Source: Verticillium longisporum
Lineage: Eukaryota; Ascomycota; Sordariomycetes; Glomerellales; Plectosphaerellaceae
Reading direction: 5' to 3'
Length of the DNA: 64,000 bases
NCBI GenBank assembly: GCA_019188255.1
Contig: JAETXT010000003.1
Coordinates: 3,348,001 to 3,412,000, forward strand
In this document: piece after piece, positions 30,555 through 42,413 of the stretch
How the letters are laid out: each line of letters starts with the position of its first letter
Numbering within the stretch: position 1 is the first letter of the stretch
Notes under the pieces: generated by a model
Seen by the model: the letters and a program-made list of their open reading frames with translations, nothing else
Database searches by the model: none
What the model was told of the DNA's origin: nothing
Position numbers and translations under genes: made by a program

Positions 30555-31610
30555 TTAACCGAGGAGGCCGCTGAGGAGGGAGTCAGCGCTGGGGTCGGTG
30601 CCGAGGTTGAGGTCGAGGTCGAGGATTTTCTTGTCGGCGATGAAGAGGCAGTTGTCGACCTCGACGCCGCGCTTCAGGGAGACGCCGGCGCAGTCGTAGA
30701 TCTCGCCGAGGTCAATGGTCAGCTGGAGCGCCTCGGCCTCGCAGCGGGCCAGGCAGTCGTTGAGGTCGTCGGCGGTGGTCTCGGTGGCGTCGGGGTTCTG
30801 GATGGTCTGGCCGCACTTGACGTCGAACTGGCGGTCAAAGTCGGAGCGGACGCTCTCGCGGGGGGCGCCGGCGCCCCTGCTGTCCTCCTTGCTGCCGAGC
30901 AGCCCGGCGAGGAGGTGGCCGAGGGTCTTGCCGAGGCGGCCGACGAGGCCGCCGAGAGCGTCACCGAGAGTGCCGGCGATGAGAAGGTTGAGGTCGAGGC
31001 CGAGGATGTCAGCGAGCACAGTGATGTCCTCGCCAGTGAAGAGGTCGAGGTCGACGAGGTCGAGAAGGTTCAGGGAGAGAGTGGGCTCGCGGCAGACCTC
31101 GGGTTGCTCGCCGCCGTTGTCGCCGCCGTTGTCACCACCGTTGTCGCCGCCGTTATCACCACCGTTGTTACCGCCCTCAGGGTAGCCACCGTTGTTGCCG
31201 CCCTCGGGGTAGCCGCCGTTGTTGCCACCGCCGGGGGTAGTAGGCACAGTGGGGACAGTGGGCACGGTGGGCACAGTCGGGACCGTCGGGGCCGTGGGGA
31301 CGACGGGGTAAGTGGGGACAACGGGAACGGTAGGGACCGTGGGGGCAGTAGGCACGACGGGCACCGTGGGGACGGTAGGGGGCTTGACAACGGGAGGCTT
31401 GACGACGGGGGGGACGCCGCCGTCGCCCTCACCAGGCTTGGTGGGGGTGATGCAGATGTAGTCGGGCTTGGGCTCGACGTGGTAGTTGCCGCCGCCAATG
31501 ATGATCTCGACACCGGCGCCGCAGCCCTCAATCTTGGCCGAGATGTCAATCTTGCAGGTGCCGGGGAAGGACTCGACACCGCGAGCAGCGAGGATGGGAG
31601 CGAGAGACAT
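30555..31610 (-). CDS. Repeat-rich surface-type protein with PAN/apple-like C-terminus
   Basis: Single exon of 351 residues. Layout: a short N-terminal Cys-containing region (1-60), a Pro/Val/Thr repeat stretch (about 65-125), a Gly/Asn/Asp-rich repeat stretch (about 126-165), a Leu/Asp-rich helical region (about 170-245), and a C-terminal Cys motif (KCGQTI...CLARCEAE...CAGVSL...CLF, about 260-335) resembling PAN-like modules, which bind protein or carbohydrate. Such repeats are common in fungal wall and adhesion proteins. The N-terminus (MSLAPILAARG) is a poor signal peptide, so either an upstream exon is missing or secretion is not classical. A TATA box lies about 200 nt upstream. Confidence 0.7.
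   Translation of the reverse strand: MSLAPILAARGVESFPGTCKIDISAKIEGCGAGVEIIIGGGNYHVEPKPDYICITPTKPGEGDGGVPPVVKPPVVKPPTVPTVPVVPTAPTVPTVPVVPTYPVVPTAPTVPTVPTVPTVPTVPTTPGGGNNGGYPEGGNNGGYPEGGNNGGDNGGDNGGDNGGDNGGEQPEVCREPTLSLNLLDLVDLDLFTGEDITVLADILGLDLNLLIAGTLGDALGGLVGRLGKTLGHLLAGLLGSKEDSRGAGAPRESVRSDFDRQFDVKCGQTIQNPDATETTADDLNDCLARCEAEALQLTIDLGEIYDCAGVSLKRGVEVDNCLFIADKKILDLDLNLGTDPSADSLLSGLLG
31111..31400 (-). repeat. Minisatellite coding for GGDN/GGYPE and VPT repeats
   Basis: Two adjacent coding arrays: 12-nt units for Asn-Gly-Gly-Asp and longer Gly-Tyr-Pro-Glu units (about 31111-31230), then units for Thr-Val-Pro variants (about 31231-31400). Such arrays often vary in copy number between strains. 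Confidence 0.8.
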
Positions 31611-34242
31611 CTTGTCGGTTGGTTGGGTGAGAGTTGATTAGGTTGGGTGATTAGGCGGAATAGTATGTTCCGAAGGTGAGGCGTGTATGAACGAGTGAAT
31701 GTTTGTATGTGCGGTAAACGACTGGATGCGAGAAAAAGTTTCTGCTGTGATGAAGCTGATGCTGGGTGAGGAGAGAGAAGAAGACTGCTAATGACGGGAT
31801 GGGATGGATGGTATTTTATAAGAAATCTGATGTGACGATCGACTGACTGCAACCTCACATGTCTGTTTCCTCTCCATGCGTCGCCTCTTCCCATGCTGAT
31901 CTCAACGTGACTCGGATGCCATGCCGCCCCTGAGGCTCCTGCGCGGGTCTCAGAAGACAATCTGGCAAGCTTAAGTGAACCATCAGGCCTTCCGCCCCAA
32001 CGCCCTGCGCCGAAGCAGAAACCTTCCTCCCTTCTCACCAGAAAAGGGGGGACGGGGGGCCACGATGTCTCTCGTCATGATCTCCCGGCATACGACTTTC
32101 ACGAGAGCCGCCCGCCCGTCCGCCGCCTCGGCGGAGACTCGGAGCCCCGCAGCGCAGGGCCCAGGAGCACTGGGCGCAAGTAGGCAAGGCAAGGTCGTTC
32201 ACGACAGAAGAAAAGAGTTCGCCATGCCAATAACCCAACAGAGTGTGTCATTACGAGCCCCAATCTTGGAAACCAACCCACCAAAATAACCCCAGTTAAG
32301 CATATCGAGCCACTCCAGACGTCCCTTTTCGTCCTCCCAAGGCCCCCCGGCGACAAACCCCACCAAGCCACATTCGGAATCTCTTTCTCTCTCACGGACT
32401 GCCGATCAAAGGGTGGAAACCCTCTCAACGCCGGCACTTCTCAGCCCAGACGCAAAGCCCGGCCCACCGCAACGCCCGTGCAAGACAGTTGACAGATACC
32501 GACCGACAGGGCCTCTCAGCCACAGACATGCACGCACCGCATCGCCTCGGCAGTACGGAGGCCTGGTCAAGTCCGCCTGCCGGTGCCTGTTCTGGCAGTT
32601 GCCTCCCTTGGCTCGACGAGCGTCAGGCCAATAGAGAGGAAAACAAAAAGAGAAGAAAAAGCAAAATAGATGGCCCGCCGTATCATCAACCGTCAACACG
32701 GGACAGACAGCGACGTTCGTCCATGCAGGGGACCTGACTCGGCGCCGTGAGACATACGGGCAAAGAGCCTCCTATTTCTCCTAGCACGCAGCCCAGGGAG
32801 GGAAAAGAAGAGGGACTAGTTCCGTTTGTTCTGCCTCCCCTGACCCCATTCCCGGCCTGGCGCCGAAGATCCCGGACGGCCGGACAAAGCTACCGGAGTC
32901 CGGGGGTCCCCTCAGAACTGGAACCCCCCGTCGTCATCAGGTTACGTAGAAGGCGACCATCACGCGAACCTCGCAATATCAGCGCGCAATCGAAATCAAA
33001 ACTTTCCACTACTCGTTCTGCCGATTGCAATCCCCCCTTCTCGATCCGTTGGGCTGCTGACTTGCCCCCCGCAAACGCCCGAGGCAAGAAAGGAGAGTAA
33101 GAAAGAAAAAAGAAAAAAAAAACCAATCGAGAGATTGTTCATCCACCATTCGGCCCCGACCCTCATCAAATGCAGACCCAAAACCGTGTCTCACCTGCTC
33201 GACCCAAACCCGCCCAAAACCCATCAGGCAGAGCGTCCCACGAACCGACCGAACCCCCTCCGACGCCCTGCATCGGCCATGTCTCTGCTGTCATGGGCCA
33301 TTTTGTGGGGAAAACAACGCGCACGAACACAACGCGAGCAAGGCGTGAACACAGAGAGAGGGCCGCCTGAACAAGCAACGACCGGGGTGAAAGGGAGGGC
33401 CAGCGCGCGCGTGCCCAGACAGACTGACAGGCACACGCACTCTCGTGTCGGTCGTCGGGCATCCATAACATTGGAAATGCCCCCATGCATGCAGGTGCAG
33501 CAAGCAAAAGTCTCACATCTCTTTTCAAGACAGAGAGGCCGGACCTGTCTCTCTCTCACTCACTCTTGTACACCCACCGCACGCACTTCAACGCCCACCG
33601 GACCGGACCAGTGGCTGGGCGCTGTCAATCGGTCTGCTTTAAGGCCCAGCACCCCTGAGATCTCTCAGCCCAGGCACACCGCGCATCACTCTTGGCTTGC
33701 AACAGCCCAATCTTACATGACAACATCGGCAGACATGTACACGGAACAAGCAAACATGGAAGAAATGGAATCTGTTTCCTAAGTTACCATAACTCCTCGC
33801 GATGGATGCATAGTCCCAGGCGACCTCGCCACTGCTCGACCGCAGCATGAGCCGACGAAGCTCGGCCTAATCTTAGTGCTAGAGTGGAAATCGATAAGCG
33901 GCGCGAAAAGGAGAAGAAACGACAAACGAATGACCGGCAGGAAATAGCAAAACAAGAAACCGCTCCATGACCACGTAGTTTGTGCACCCTGAATCATCCC
34001 ACCGCCGTATTGCGTTGCCCGTCGAGCCTAGAGTTGCGCAATATCCTCCTGGACCTGTTGTTGATGAGACACTGCTGATGTGGACCAACATAGTCCGTCT
34101 CAGGCCGAACCACACCTCCCCGGAACTCCCACATATCTAGATTGATTCGTATCCCCCATCTAGGCTTGCTCTGCATACTTCTTCACCGTCACGGCGTTCG
34201 AGTTGGCCTTGGAGCCTATCTCTGTGAACGGGATCGAACAAT
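31611..34242. other. Intergenic region
   Basis: About 2.6 kb between two minus-strand genes. An A-rich run lies at about 33105-33122. Several frames exceed 100 codons but show no domain, biased codon pattern or splice-consistent extension. I see no supportable gene. Confidence 0.45.
31813..31820 (-). promoter_or_regulatory. TATA box of PAN-like surface gene
   Basis: TATAAAAT on the minus strand, about 200 nt before the ATG at 31610. Confidence 0.5.
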
Positions 34243-36769
34243 CTATGCTCCGCTAACTTCAGCCAGAGGATGCTTGGCACGGCGTCCGAGCAATGTCGCG
34301 CCGTCGAGGTTCAACTCGAAAGCGCCCTTCTGTCGGTTGCGATCCCGCACCTGCTGTCGAGCAGCCGCCGTCACAGCCGGCGAGTGCTGACCGTATCCCT
34401 TGTCGGTCGGAGCGTGCCTCTCACGCTCGCGACCGCGCTCCCTCTCCTTCTGGTCCCTGATGTGGGCGCATCGCATACTCTGCACGAGAGCCTGTGTGCC
34501 ATGTGTGGGCATGTGGCCGTCTTCGGCGTCCTTGGCGCCGGTCATTTGGCTGTCCTCGTCTTCGGATTCTTCATTCAAGCCGGCTAGAGCAGGCGCCTCG
34601 CCCGCCTTGACTCCCATCTGCTTGCGTCGCTTCGCCTCTTCCTCTTGCCTGTGGACGGCGTAACCGACATCAAAGACCTCGCGCAGATTGACGGCGCCGG
34701 GTGAGCGGAAGTCGTAGCGCTGAGCGCCCTCGCCGAAGCGTGACGGGTCGAAAGCACGAAGCGGCTCGACGCTCGGCGGTCGCTCATCGCGCGGGGTGGG
34801 GCCGGATCCGCGGATCCAAGGATGAGCGAGGAACTCGGTAATGGTGAACCTCTTCTCGGGATCCACAGCCAGAAGATGGGAAATGAGATCTTGTGCGCTC
34901 TTCGAGATATCATCCCACCACGGTGACAGGAACGTGAACTGTCCCTTGGCCACCTTCTCGGTCAACACCTCGATGCTCTCGTCATAGAAAGGGAAACCGC
35001 AGAGCAGCGTGTACAGGACACAGCCGAGGGCCCACATGTCCACAGACTTGGAGTATCGCTCATCCTTGACGATCTCCGGCGCGGTGTAGCCGACGGTGCC
35101 GCAAGGCGTCATGGTCTGGGTGTCCCACACAACCTTGGAGAGGCCAAAGTCGGCGATCTTGATGCGGCCAATGCCACCAGCGCCATAGCCAGGAACAAAC
35201 TCGCCCTCATCCACCTTGTCTTCGTCACCGGGCTGCTTGGGCTTGGGGGTCTTGGACGGAATGAACGGAACAGGCTCAAACAGGATGTTCTCAGGCTTGA
35301 TATCCCTGCGATTGAGCTCATGTCAGCACACCATTGACGCAGGGAATTGGGCATGACGTCAGATGCAAGCAGAAGACTAGAACATGACGTCTCACTCGTG
35401 GCTTCGCCACGGAGCCACAACGTGGCAAAGAGGGCGCGATGCGCCGGGGAGAATGTGGAGAATCGCGTGTGATGAGCACGAAAGTACATACCTGTGAACA
35501 ACACCTCGTTCCTCGTGGAGATACTCGAGCGCCTTGGCAACCTGCACGATGACATGCCTTGAGAGCTCTTCGCTGAAGTAGGTGAGGCGAACAATCTGGT
35601 GGAAGAGCTCGCCACCCGGGGCTAGCTCGAGGATGATGTAGTAATACTGGCGGGACTCGGAAAAGTCGACGAGCTTGATGATGTTGGGGTGGTCAAGTTG
35701 GCGCATGATCTGGACTTCCTTGAGAATATTCGCCCTCTGTTCGTCGGGTTAGTCATGATATTCGTGACCTCGGAGGCATCCCCGGGAGAAAAGGAAAAGA
35801 AATAATGACAGGCTGGGTCAAAGCAACAGTAGTCATGGTGGGGATGCCTCGCTGGATGGAAAGAAACGTAAGGAGATAAGAGAGATTTTCTCGCACCTCT
35901 GCAGCTTTGGGGACTTTCTTGAAGTCTGGGTGTAAATGGTCGTTTCCCTAATGCGCCCCCAAGGTTGGTATGTGAAGAAGAAGAAGAAACGCACAACAAA
36001 CTCAAGACGACGCGGCGCGCAAGAAAGCAAATAATCAAGGCCCCGCAGGCAACCTTCAACGTTTTCAAACTCACCTGCATGCTGTTCATTTCGTACTTGC
36101 GGACGACCTTGATGCCGACCTCGCCGTGCTCACCCGTGGTGTCGCGGGCTCGGTAGACATTGCTGAAGGCGCCATCGCCCATCTTCTCGAGGAGAACCCA
36201 TCGCTCGAGCCCGGGGTACTTGGGGAACTTGCCGCGGGTCTCGTTTTCCTCAGCGACCAACTTGGCAATCTCGGCACTGTCGACCTGCTTCTTGACCTTG
36301 ACCTTCTGCTGGGGCTCGACGGCGTGAGCTGCGGCGTGACCGGCTTTGGCGACGCGGTTCTGGTCGCCGGCGGGTCCACCAGAGTACGCGGCGCCCAGGG
36401 GGGCGTGGGCTGGTTGGGCAGTGAAGCCGGGTTCGGTCTGGGCGGGCGCGGCGGGAACACGTGGGGGGGATGAGTTGTTCTTCTGCTGGGCCTCATCGTA
36501 GTTATTCGTGCGGGCTTGCTTTCCTGTGGACGAGAAGAAAAGAGAGAACGGATCAGTACAGTTCCACAAGAATGATGGTTGAGACAAATGACATGGTGGG
36601 CAGGACTCTGTGGCGCGTGGAGCTCGGATCGGCTGTCGTCGTGGTTGCCCATCGCCAAAAATATGTAGAGGGGGGGGAAGGGGGGGGGGGGGAGGAGGGG
36701 AAGGGACGGTTTGGCGGGAGACGGCATACCATGTCGGATGAAGTTCTTAAGTTGTTGTATCGTCGACAT
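34243..36769 (-). CDS. srk1: SRK1/RCK2-type MAPK-activated Ser/Thr protein kinase
   Basis: Four exons give 598 residues: 36730-36769, 36075-36523, 35492-35736 and 34243-35305; all junctions are phase-consistent (introns of 206, 338 and 186 nt). The start MSTIQQLKNFIRHG is the typical N-terminus of this fungal family. Kinase features: glycine loop GDGAFSNVY (about 128), VGIK lysine (about 151), the catalytic HRD loop spanning the exon 3-4 junction (about 245), DFGLSK (about 296), and TPCGTVGYTAPE. An insert after the catalytic loop is typical of CaMK-group RCK/SRK kinases. The C-terminal tail is basic and Glu/Arg-rich. The family acts downstream of the stress MAPK (Sty1/Hog1) in cell-cycle and stress control. 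The upstream Met at 36814 is not needed. Confidence 0.92.
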
Positions 36770-39700
36770 GATGGCGGTTTGTGCGCCTGTAGAAGGCTGT
36801 ACTCGCGGGATCAAGAGAAGTCGTCGTATTCGGTCGCCAGGAGGGACGCTGCGATGCCTGATGGACGACTGCGACAGGGCACCGCTCTGCTTGCGTTCTC
36901 ACGCCTCGTGTGTTCTGGAGGGGCTGCGAAGAGGAAGAAACAATCTGCCTCGAACAAAGACAAGAATGTTGGGGCGCAAGAGGCGACAATGCAGTGAAGC
37001 GACGGATCGGAGGTCAGAATGGCACGGCGAGAACGAGTCGGTTCGGGACGGAAGAGAGAGGTTGATGTGGGATAGGCGATCAGAGAGGGACAGTGAGGGG
37101 AGGTACGAGTCGGGGGGAGGAGACGGGAGGATAGAATACAAAGTGCAAGAGTCAAGGACGGTTGTGGCTGGTGAAGGTCGAAGTGGAGTTTAATCGCGGA
37201 TGCGATGGCGGGCGGGCCAGCCGAACGGATGACGAAATAGGCGAACTGGAGGTAGGTACAGGGCAAGGCCAGTGACGCATGGGCTGTGAGTGTGCTCCAG
37301 GGAGTGCCTCCCGGTGGGGTGATTTCATTTGTGGGGGCTTTCTGTGTTTCTTTACGCAACCCGGCAGCACATGTGAGTGAGAGCACCTGGGTTGGTGAGG
37401 TACCTCGGATACGGGAATTTCAGGCCGCAGTCAATCAATCAGGGAATCCTGGAGGCCAAGATGAATCGAGGCTCTCGTTCAGTGTCCCTCGGGTCGTGGT
37501 GGATGCAGATGACGAGCGGGCAGAGGGCGAGACGAAGCAAGATCTGCTCGAGCGGACAACAAGCTGCGCACGCCGCTGAGTGGTCAGGGCGGCCACAGAG
37601 CCGGGATACGTTATTTGACCCTCACCTATGTCGGTGCCTTGAGGCAGGCACCTACCCAGGGACCTACAGGGGCAAGGTGTCTCTCTGTCAGTACCCAAAA
37701 AGCGTAAATAGCCTCCAATCTGGTTCTGAGCCATGCGACCCAAGATGCTGTGACATTGATACTACGCTCTGCCAGGTAAGTCAATGGCGATATGGCAGAA
37801 AATGGAATGGATGGGCAGGGGGGTCTAGGGATGCTGGTCTGGTGGAATGTCCGGGGGGGTACACGATGGGCATGGTCCTGTGGCTGGAACGATGGAACGA
37901 GCCGTGCTGCCGCCAAGAAACGCGAGTTACTGGACCAGGACACCAATCTTTCCAAGCCATGCTTTCAGCCCGCTTGTTTCATCATCGCTTCCATCATGGA
38001 CCAGGGCTCCCCCTTCCCGTTGTTGTTTCCCCCCCGGGAACAGCCATGTCAGTGCTCAATAACTGACGTAGCCGATAGGCCCCATGGCCTTTCTTGGCCT
38101 TGGTGTTTCAGCAGACATCATCACTGGATAGGCTCCATCTCTGCCCCGGGCTCTAGCAAGTCGATTCAAACCACCCAACCTGCCTAACTGCCATGCTTCA
38201 CTCAGAGGCGTGCCAGAAAAATCCAACAACGCCGGAAGCAGGCGGCAAGTCATAGAAGCTACGCCGCACAGGGCCATTCATGACCAAGCGGGCCATGAAA
38301 AGGCGCACCTTTTCGCTCGTCCTTTTACCTGCTGCTCGCCGCGCCCATCAGCTTGCACCCCACCTTGGGCTGTCTTGGTTGGAGGGGTTTTCTCCATCAT
38401 GACGTAGCGAGCAGCGTCATTCCTGCAGATTCAGGGTCCCCCGTCATTTTACCTGCATGATCCGCTTCGCCCGCTCTCATTTCGACAAGTCCCCGTGCTG
38501 TGTGCTGTGCAGACAGAGAGAGGACGAGGGGACCCCGTCTCTTGTCGTCGTATTCCAGCCATCCAGTCCCGCCAACGCAAGCGAAGGACATACCGGAGCA
38601 CCGAGCAGATGCACTGCACTTTCTTTCGCTCTACGATCGCAAAAGAAAACAAACAGACTGACGCCTGGCTGCATCGATCTTTGACATGGGCAGAAGGGGG
38701 AGGGGCCGACCGCTCCGACAGACGCCACATACCGCACCTCGCGTCCAGTCGCGCGTGCTTCTTGGCCTGCGTCGCTCCGAGGCTGAGCGTCAAGTGACCT
38801 CATCCCCCTCTCGCTGACGAATCCGTTCATCGTTGTTGGGGGCCAGGCTATCTATCTGTGTCCTCGTAGCCAGTAGGTTCCGCTGACGACAGGGACGGGT
38901 TCATCACATCGACCGACCATCGACAATCGCTAACAAGCCCAGCCACGTGCGAAACATCTGCCTCCCACTTTATCTCTCCTCTGACAGCTCCTTCAGCTCA
39001 GCGTTCTAGGCCCGGCCAGCGCTGTCCAGCCCCGACCTGTCCGACGCCTGCACCGTGAAGCCGCATTTGAGCTAGCCTGTGTTCGCTTCGTAGAGCTGTG
39101 TCCATCGACGGTCGGTTCTGGAAATCGGCGTCGCATCCCGTCATTGCATTTTCTCGTGAACGTGACAGCTCAGAGGGCGCGATGGCCGCACCCCCAAATT
39201 CGGTGCCGTCCCGGTTCCTCTTGGGCCCCCAGTCTTGGCCACCCAGATGCATGTCTCTGATTTGCGTGCGCTGGGTTGTACCGGGTGCTGAGGGCCCGGT
39301 ACAGTGGGCCGTGGGCCCTCCCCAAAATCCCAATTCCTCCCCAACCATTCCGCGCCGAGATCACGGTTCGCCCACGCCGGGTGACCTGCCGAAACCCACC
39401 CTCTCCAGACTTTGAATCGCAGTATTGCCTACCTACGTGGGACAAGAGGTCCATTGCCTGTTTTTTTTTTCTGTTCGAGTCAGTTCAATACTGCTTTAGG
39501 AAAGCTTCCGTTGCCATCGACAACTGGCCAGTCCACAGTCCCCGGCGGCTGCAGTGTCCCACAATCTTGAATCTTGAAGAGGCGCGCGCGGTGAAGGCAG
39601 ATGTGGGCACATGGTCTGACACAAGATTCAGTCCAGCAGATGAGTGACAGGCCAGCATGCATGGGGCCCGCCTGCATCATCTGCCAAACCATTGAAACAT

Positions 39701-40305
39701 GCATCTCCATCTGCTGCAAGAGGAAACACGCGCCGCTGGTCACTTGTCACGGCAGACACCTTACCTTGCTGTAGAAACCTCTTGTCAAAAACGCGCCCTC
39801 ACCCCTGACCCCTGACGCTACTATCCATTCATTCGTCACATGACGTCACGCATAACCTCGTCATGGTTTGAAAATAAATCGGGACGCTTCGTCGCGCGCG
39901 CGCGCTTGAACGCCACGTATTTGCATCACGAGCGCCACATTGGCGGTTGCTTCGAGGTAAGTCCCGGTCTTAGAGCACTTTTGATGGATTCTTCGGCTTT
40001 GTGTCGAGAGAACACGGCGGGCTTCGGGCCGTGACCATCCTACCCGCGTCCTGGTACCTGGTGATGGATCCTGCTTCTGATGCAAATCATGCCTGAATAG
40101 GCATCTAAATACGCCAATGGTCTACCCCACGTAGTTATCAGGTCTCACGTGATTATAATACTCAAAGCTTTATTCTGGGACCTGCATCGGTGATTACATG
40201 TCGAGAGTCATACAATATAATGGACTAGGTCACGTCCGCTGCTCCCACATGCCATTACCGCAAACCATAGTCGATCCAGCCCTCGGCATCCCGCAGTGGT
40301 GCCGG
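36770..40305. other. Long gene-poor region
   Basis: About 3.5 kb. The first part is the SRK1 promoter and 5' flank. A (CG)n run lies at about 39893-39905. Open frames look random; none shows domains or splice-consistent extension. I see no supportable gene. Confidence 0.45.
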
Positions 40306-41031
40306 CTAGGGCTGTGGGGAAGACAGAGGTGACGAGGAAGAAGGATCAGGCGTATTGCTCACTTGAACTCGACAAGAGTCGATGTACTGATTAAGCATCG
40401 AAGTGGTGGCGCGATAGCCACTTCTGTCGGGAGATGCAGTATCAACCATGTCATGGCCGCCTGCTTCGAAAGCTGTATTTTCAACCTTGCCGTAGTCGTC
40501 TGTGACAGGAGATGTAGTATTGACCATGCCGGATTCGTTTGTGATAGGAGATGTAGGGTCGAAGATGCTGTGGCCGTAAGGACCGGGAGACACAGTGACG
40601 GAAGGCGTGGTGTCAACAACGCCAGAGTCCAATGGTTCCTCCAGGTTCCTCTGGTCCTCAACGGCAGCCCAATCTACTTGCGGACCAGCCAGCACGGCAA
40701 GGCAGCTTTCAAAGGACGCCAGAAATCCGGCTTCTCGTACAGCGTTCAACAACTGCCTCGTAATGGTGCGCTTTTGCAGGTCCTCCCAGTCCTCGTTGTT
40801 CGGGATCAGTACGAACGGACACACGTAGTCCGGGGGCACGATTCCGCGCCCCGCCGGCGGCTTCTCCAGCATGTCAGACATCTCCACATGCCTGGTGCCA
40901 TCCAAATATACGTAAATCTCGACATCGTCGGGAAAACATGCCCAGCCCCTGAAGAGCTCCGGGTGCGTCTTGGCGTGGTCGATGACCATGATCTGCGACC
41001 TTCGCGGCGACACCTTCGAACCAGGCCACAT
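40306..41031 (-). CDS. Hypothetical protein, Ser/Thr/Asp-rich C-terminus
   Basis: About 241 residues from the ATG at 41031. The N-terminal half is ordered-looking and Trp/Pro-containing (HPELFRGWACFPDD, PDYVCPFVLIPNNEDW). The C-terminal half is low-complexity (Thr, Ser, Asp, Val, Pro) with imperfect repeats of a (S)PxTxxxG(M/K)V type. No family recognised. It is in the same frame as the small Cys-rich ORF upstream (41047-41334), separated only by a TAG. A 51-nt intron (GTCAGA donor, AAG acceptor) could remove that stop in phase 0, so the two may be one gene. Evidence for the splice is weak. Confidence 0.45.
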   Translation of the reverse strand: MWPGSKVSPRRSQIMVIDHAKTHPELFRGWACFPDDVEIYVYLDGTRHVEMSDMLEKPPAGRGIVPPDYVCPFVLIPNNEDWEDLQKRTITRQLLNAVREAGFLASFESCLAVLAGPQVDWAAVEDQRNLEEPLDSGVVDTTPSVTVSPGPYGHSIFDPTSPITNESGMVNTTSPVTDDYGKVENTAFEAGGHDMVDTASPDRSGYRATTSMLNQYIDSCRVQVSNTPDPSSSSPLSSPQP

Positions 41032-41046
41032 TCCGCCGAGCACCCT

Positions 41047-41334
41047 CTAGTTCATGGTTCTGACAGCGTGGTCATAGATACATTCTTTGCAGATGTACAT
41101 GTCGTACGAAGGCGCGATGTCGCGCGCCCAGATGTACTCCGTCAGCCACCATGTTTTATTGCTGACGGTGAAGCCCGGGCACGACCCCCAGATCCCATTC
41201 GTGGAGTTGATGCATGTCATGTCATAGACTATTCGGCTGGACACGTAGGCTCGATCGCTTAGATCCACAGTGTCAACCGTGATGCGCTTTGCGCAGCGCG
41301 AGCAGCAGGGCTGCTTGTAGCAGGTCCAACACAT
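41047..41334 (-). CDS. Small Cys-rich protein (MCWTCYKQPCC)
   Basis: A 95-residue frame starting MCWTCYKQPCCSRCAKR, with 9 cysteines, five of them within the first 14 residues. The rest includes two C...C pairs (MTCINSTNGIWGSC, YICKECIYD). No signal peptide. The C-x2-C and CC spacing suggests metal binding, possibly a zinc-ribbon-like fold, but I do not recognise a family. The frame is open well upstream of this Met, so another start or exon is possible. See the 40306-41031 entry for the possible fusion across the TAG. Confidence 0.4.
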   Translation of the reverse strand: MCWTCYKQPCCSRCAKRITVDTVDLSDRAYVSSRIVYDMTCINSTNGIWGSCPGFTVSNKTWWLTEYIWARDIAPSYDMYICKECIYDHAVRTMN

Positions 41335-42053
41335 TGTTGCCAAGCTGGTGATTGCGGGTGTGGACGACAATGTCCGTTGGGCGTCTTTGTATAGGCAGAG
41401 TCGGCTATAGGCAGAGTCGGCTGCATAGGCATTCGGCTCGGTAGAGTCTAAAAAGAAGATAATGCAACCGCATGTAGATGCTGGTGCTGGATGTATTGTT
41501 TTCAACCGTTGCAGCAACAAAGTGCGTTGGTAAGCGGTGTACTGGTATGAAGGTTCGCCAGTTGCGGAGCAGCAGCGAGATAGACACTGAATCCCGTACC
41601 GCTGACAAGAATCGGAAGGAAGAGAGCAAAAAAACACGACCAGTAATGGGTGTGATAGGTTGCGACTTCCTCGCATTTCGAGTCTCGCCTCCTTCGAAGC
41701 AGCCTTGAGTCTGCGAGATGCCTCCTTTCAACGTCAATTCACATGGCTCGACAGAAAGGAAAGCACTCTGTTCACTGTCAAAAGGGAAGCATCAAACTTG
41801 ACAGTTCAAATTTTGTGCACTATGATTCACATTGCGCTGAGCCTTTCCAAGCGAATTGAGTTCGTGATTCACGACGATGCCCATACAAATGAAACTGATG
41901 TGCTCCATTCAACGTGACTGTCCTAGGTCTTTAAGCATCATCGGATTTTGAACATTCTTTGACATGCTACCCAAGCACGATTCAACTTAGGAATCAATCC
42001 TAAGACCACCAACCATACTTTTCAAAAACGGCATTTTCACATATCAGCTCGTC
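41335..42053. other. Intergenic region
   Basis: AT-richer sequence between divergent small genes. I see no further gene; the frame upstream of 41334 stays open to about 41676 but looks non-coding. Confidence 0.4.
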
Positions 42054-42413
42054 ATGTGCTTCGCCGTTGTCACAATGGGCATCATGCGGGATTGCGGCCA
42101 TCGCCAACTCGTGGCCGACGCTTCTTCTTGTGAGGAGGCTGACGAGAGTGGCGAGTGGTGCCCCTCGTACCAGTGGGAATGGAGTCGCGACCCTGATGGT
42201 CTGCTGTACCCCAGTGGCATTTGTAACCGCTGTCAGGCATCAGGAGGCGTCATCTTCGATGGCCGCAACGAGACCATTCCTGCGCATGCCAACACAAGGG
42301 AGGGAAGCGTCACAATAGAGGATAGTAGTAGCGACAGCAACGAAGAGGAAACGTCGTGGATTAGGGAGAGATGGAGAAGATTGCCAGACGCGTTCCGGGC
42401 CAGCGAATGGTAA
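42054..42413 (+). CDS. Small Cys-containing fungal protein of unknown function
   Basis: 119 residues starting MCFAVVTMGIMRDCGH. Cys and His are regularly placed in the first 65 residues (C2, C14, H16, C26, C36, C58, C61), followed by an acidic Ser/Glu-rich tail. Short ascomycete proteins opening with M-C and a Cys/His series of this type are common and uncharacterised. No signal peptide, no introns visible. It is divergent to the small Cys-rich ORF at 41047-41334. Confidence 0.5.
   Translation: MCFAVVTMGIMRDCGHRQLVADASSCEEADESGEWCPSYQWEWSRDPDGLLYPSGICNRCQASGGVIFDGRNETIPAHANTREGSVTIEDSSSDSNEEETSWIRERWRRLPDAFRASEW

Noticed and set aside
30228..31637. 469-codon plus-strand frame opposite the PAN-like gene
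   Set aside because: It is the antisense of a repetitive GC-rich coding region; composition (Val/Glu/Ala-rich) is explained by the minus-strand repeats.
35622..36587. Long open frame through exon 2 and intron 2 of the SRK1-type kinase
   Set aside because: The part past the GTGAGT donor loses kinase similarity, and spliced exon 3 restores it in phase; the open frame is chance.
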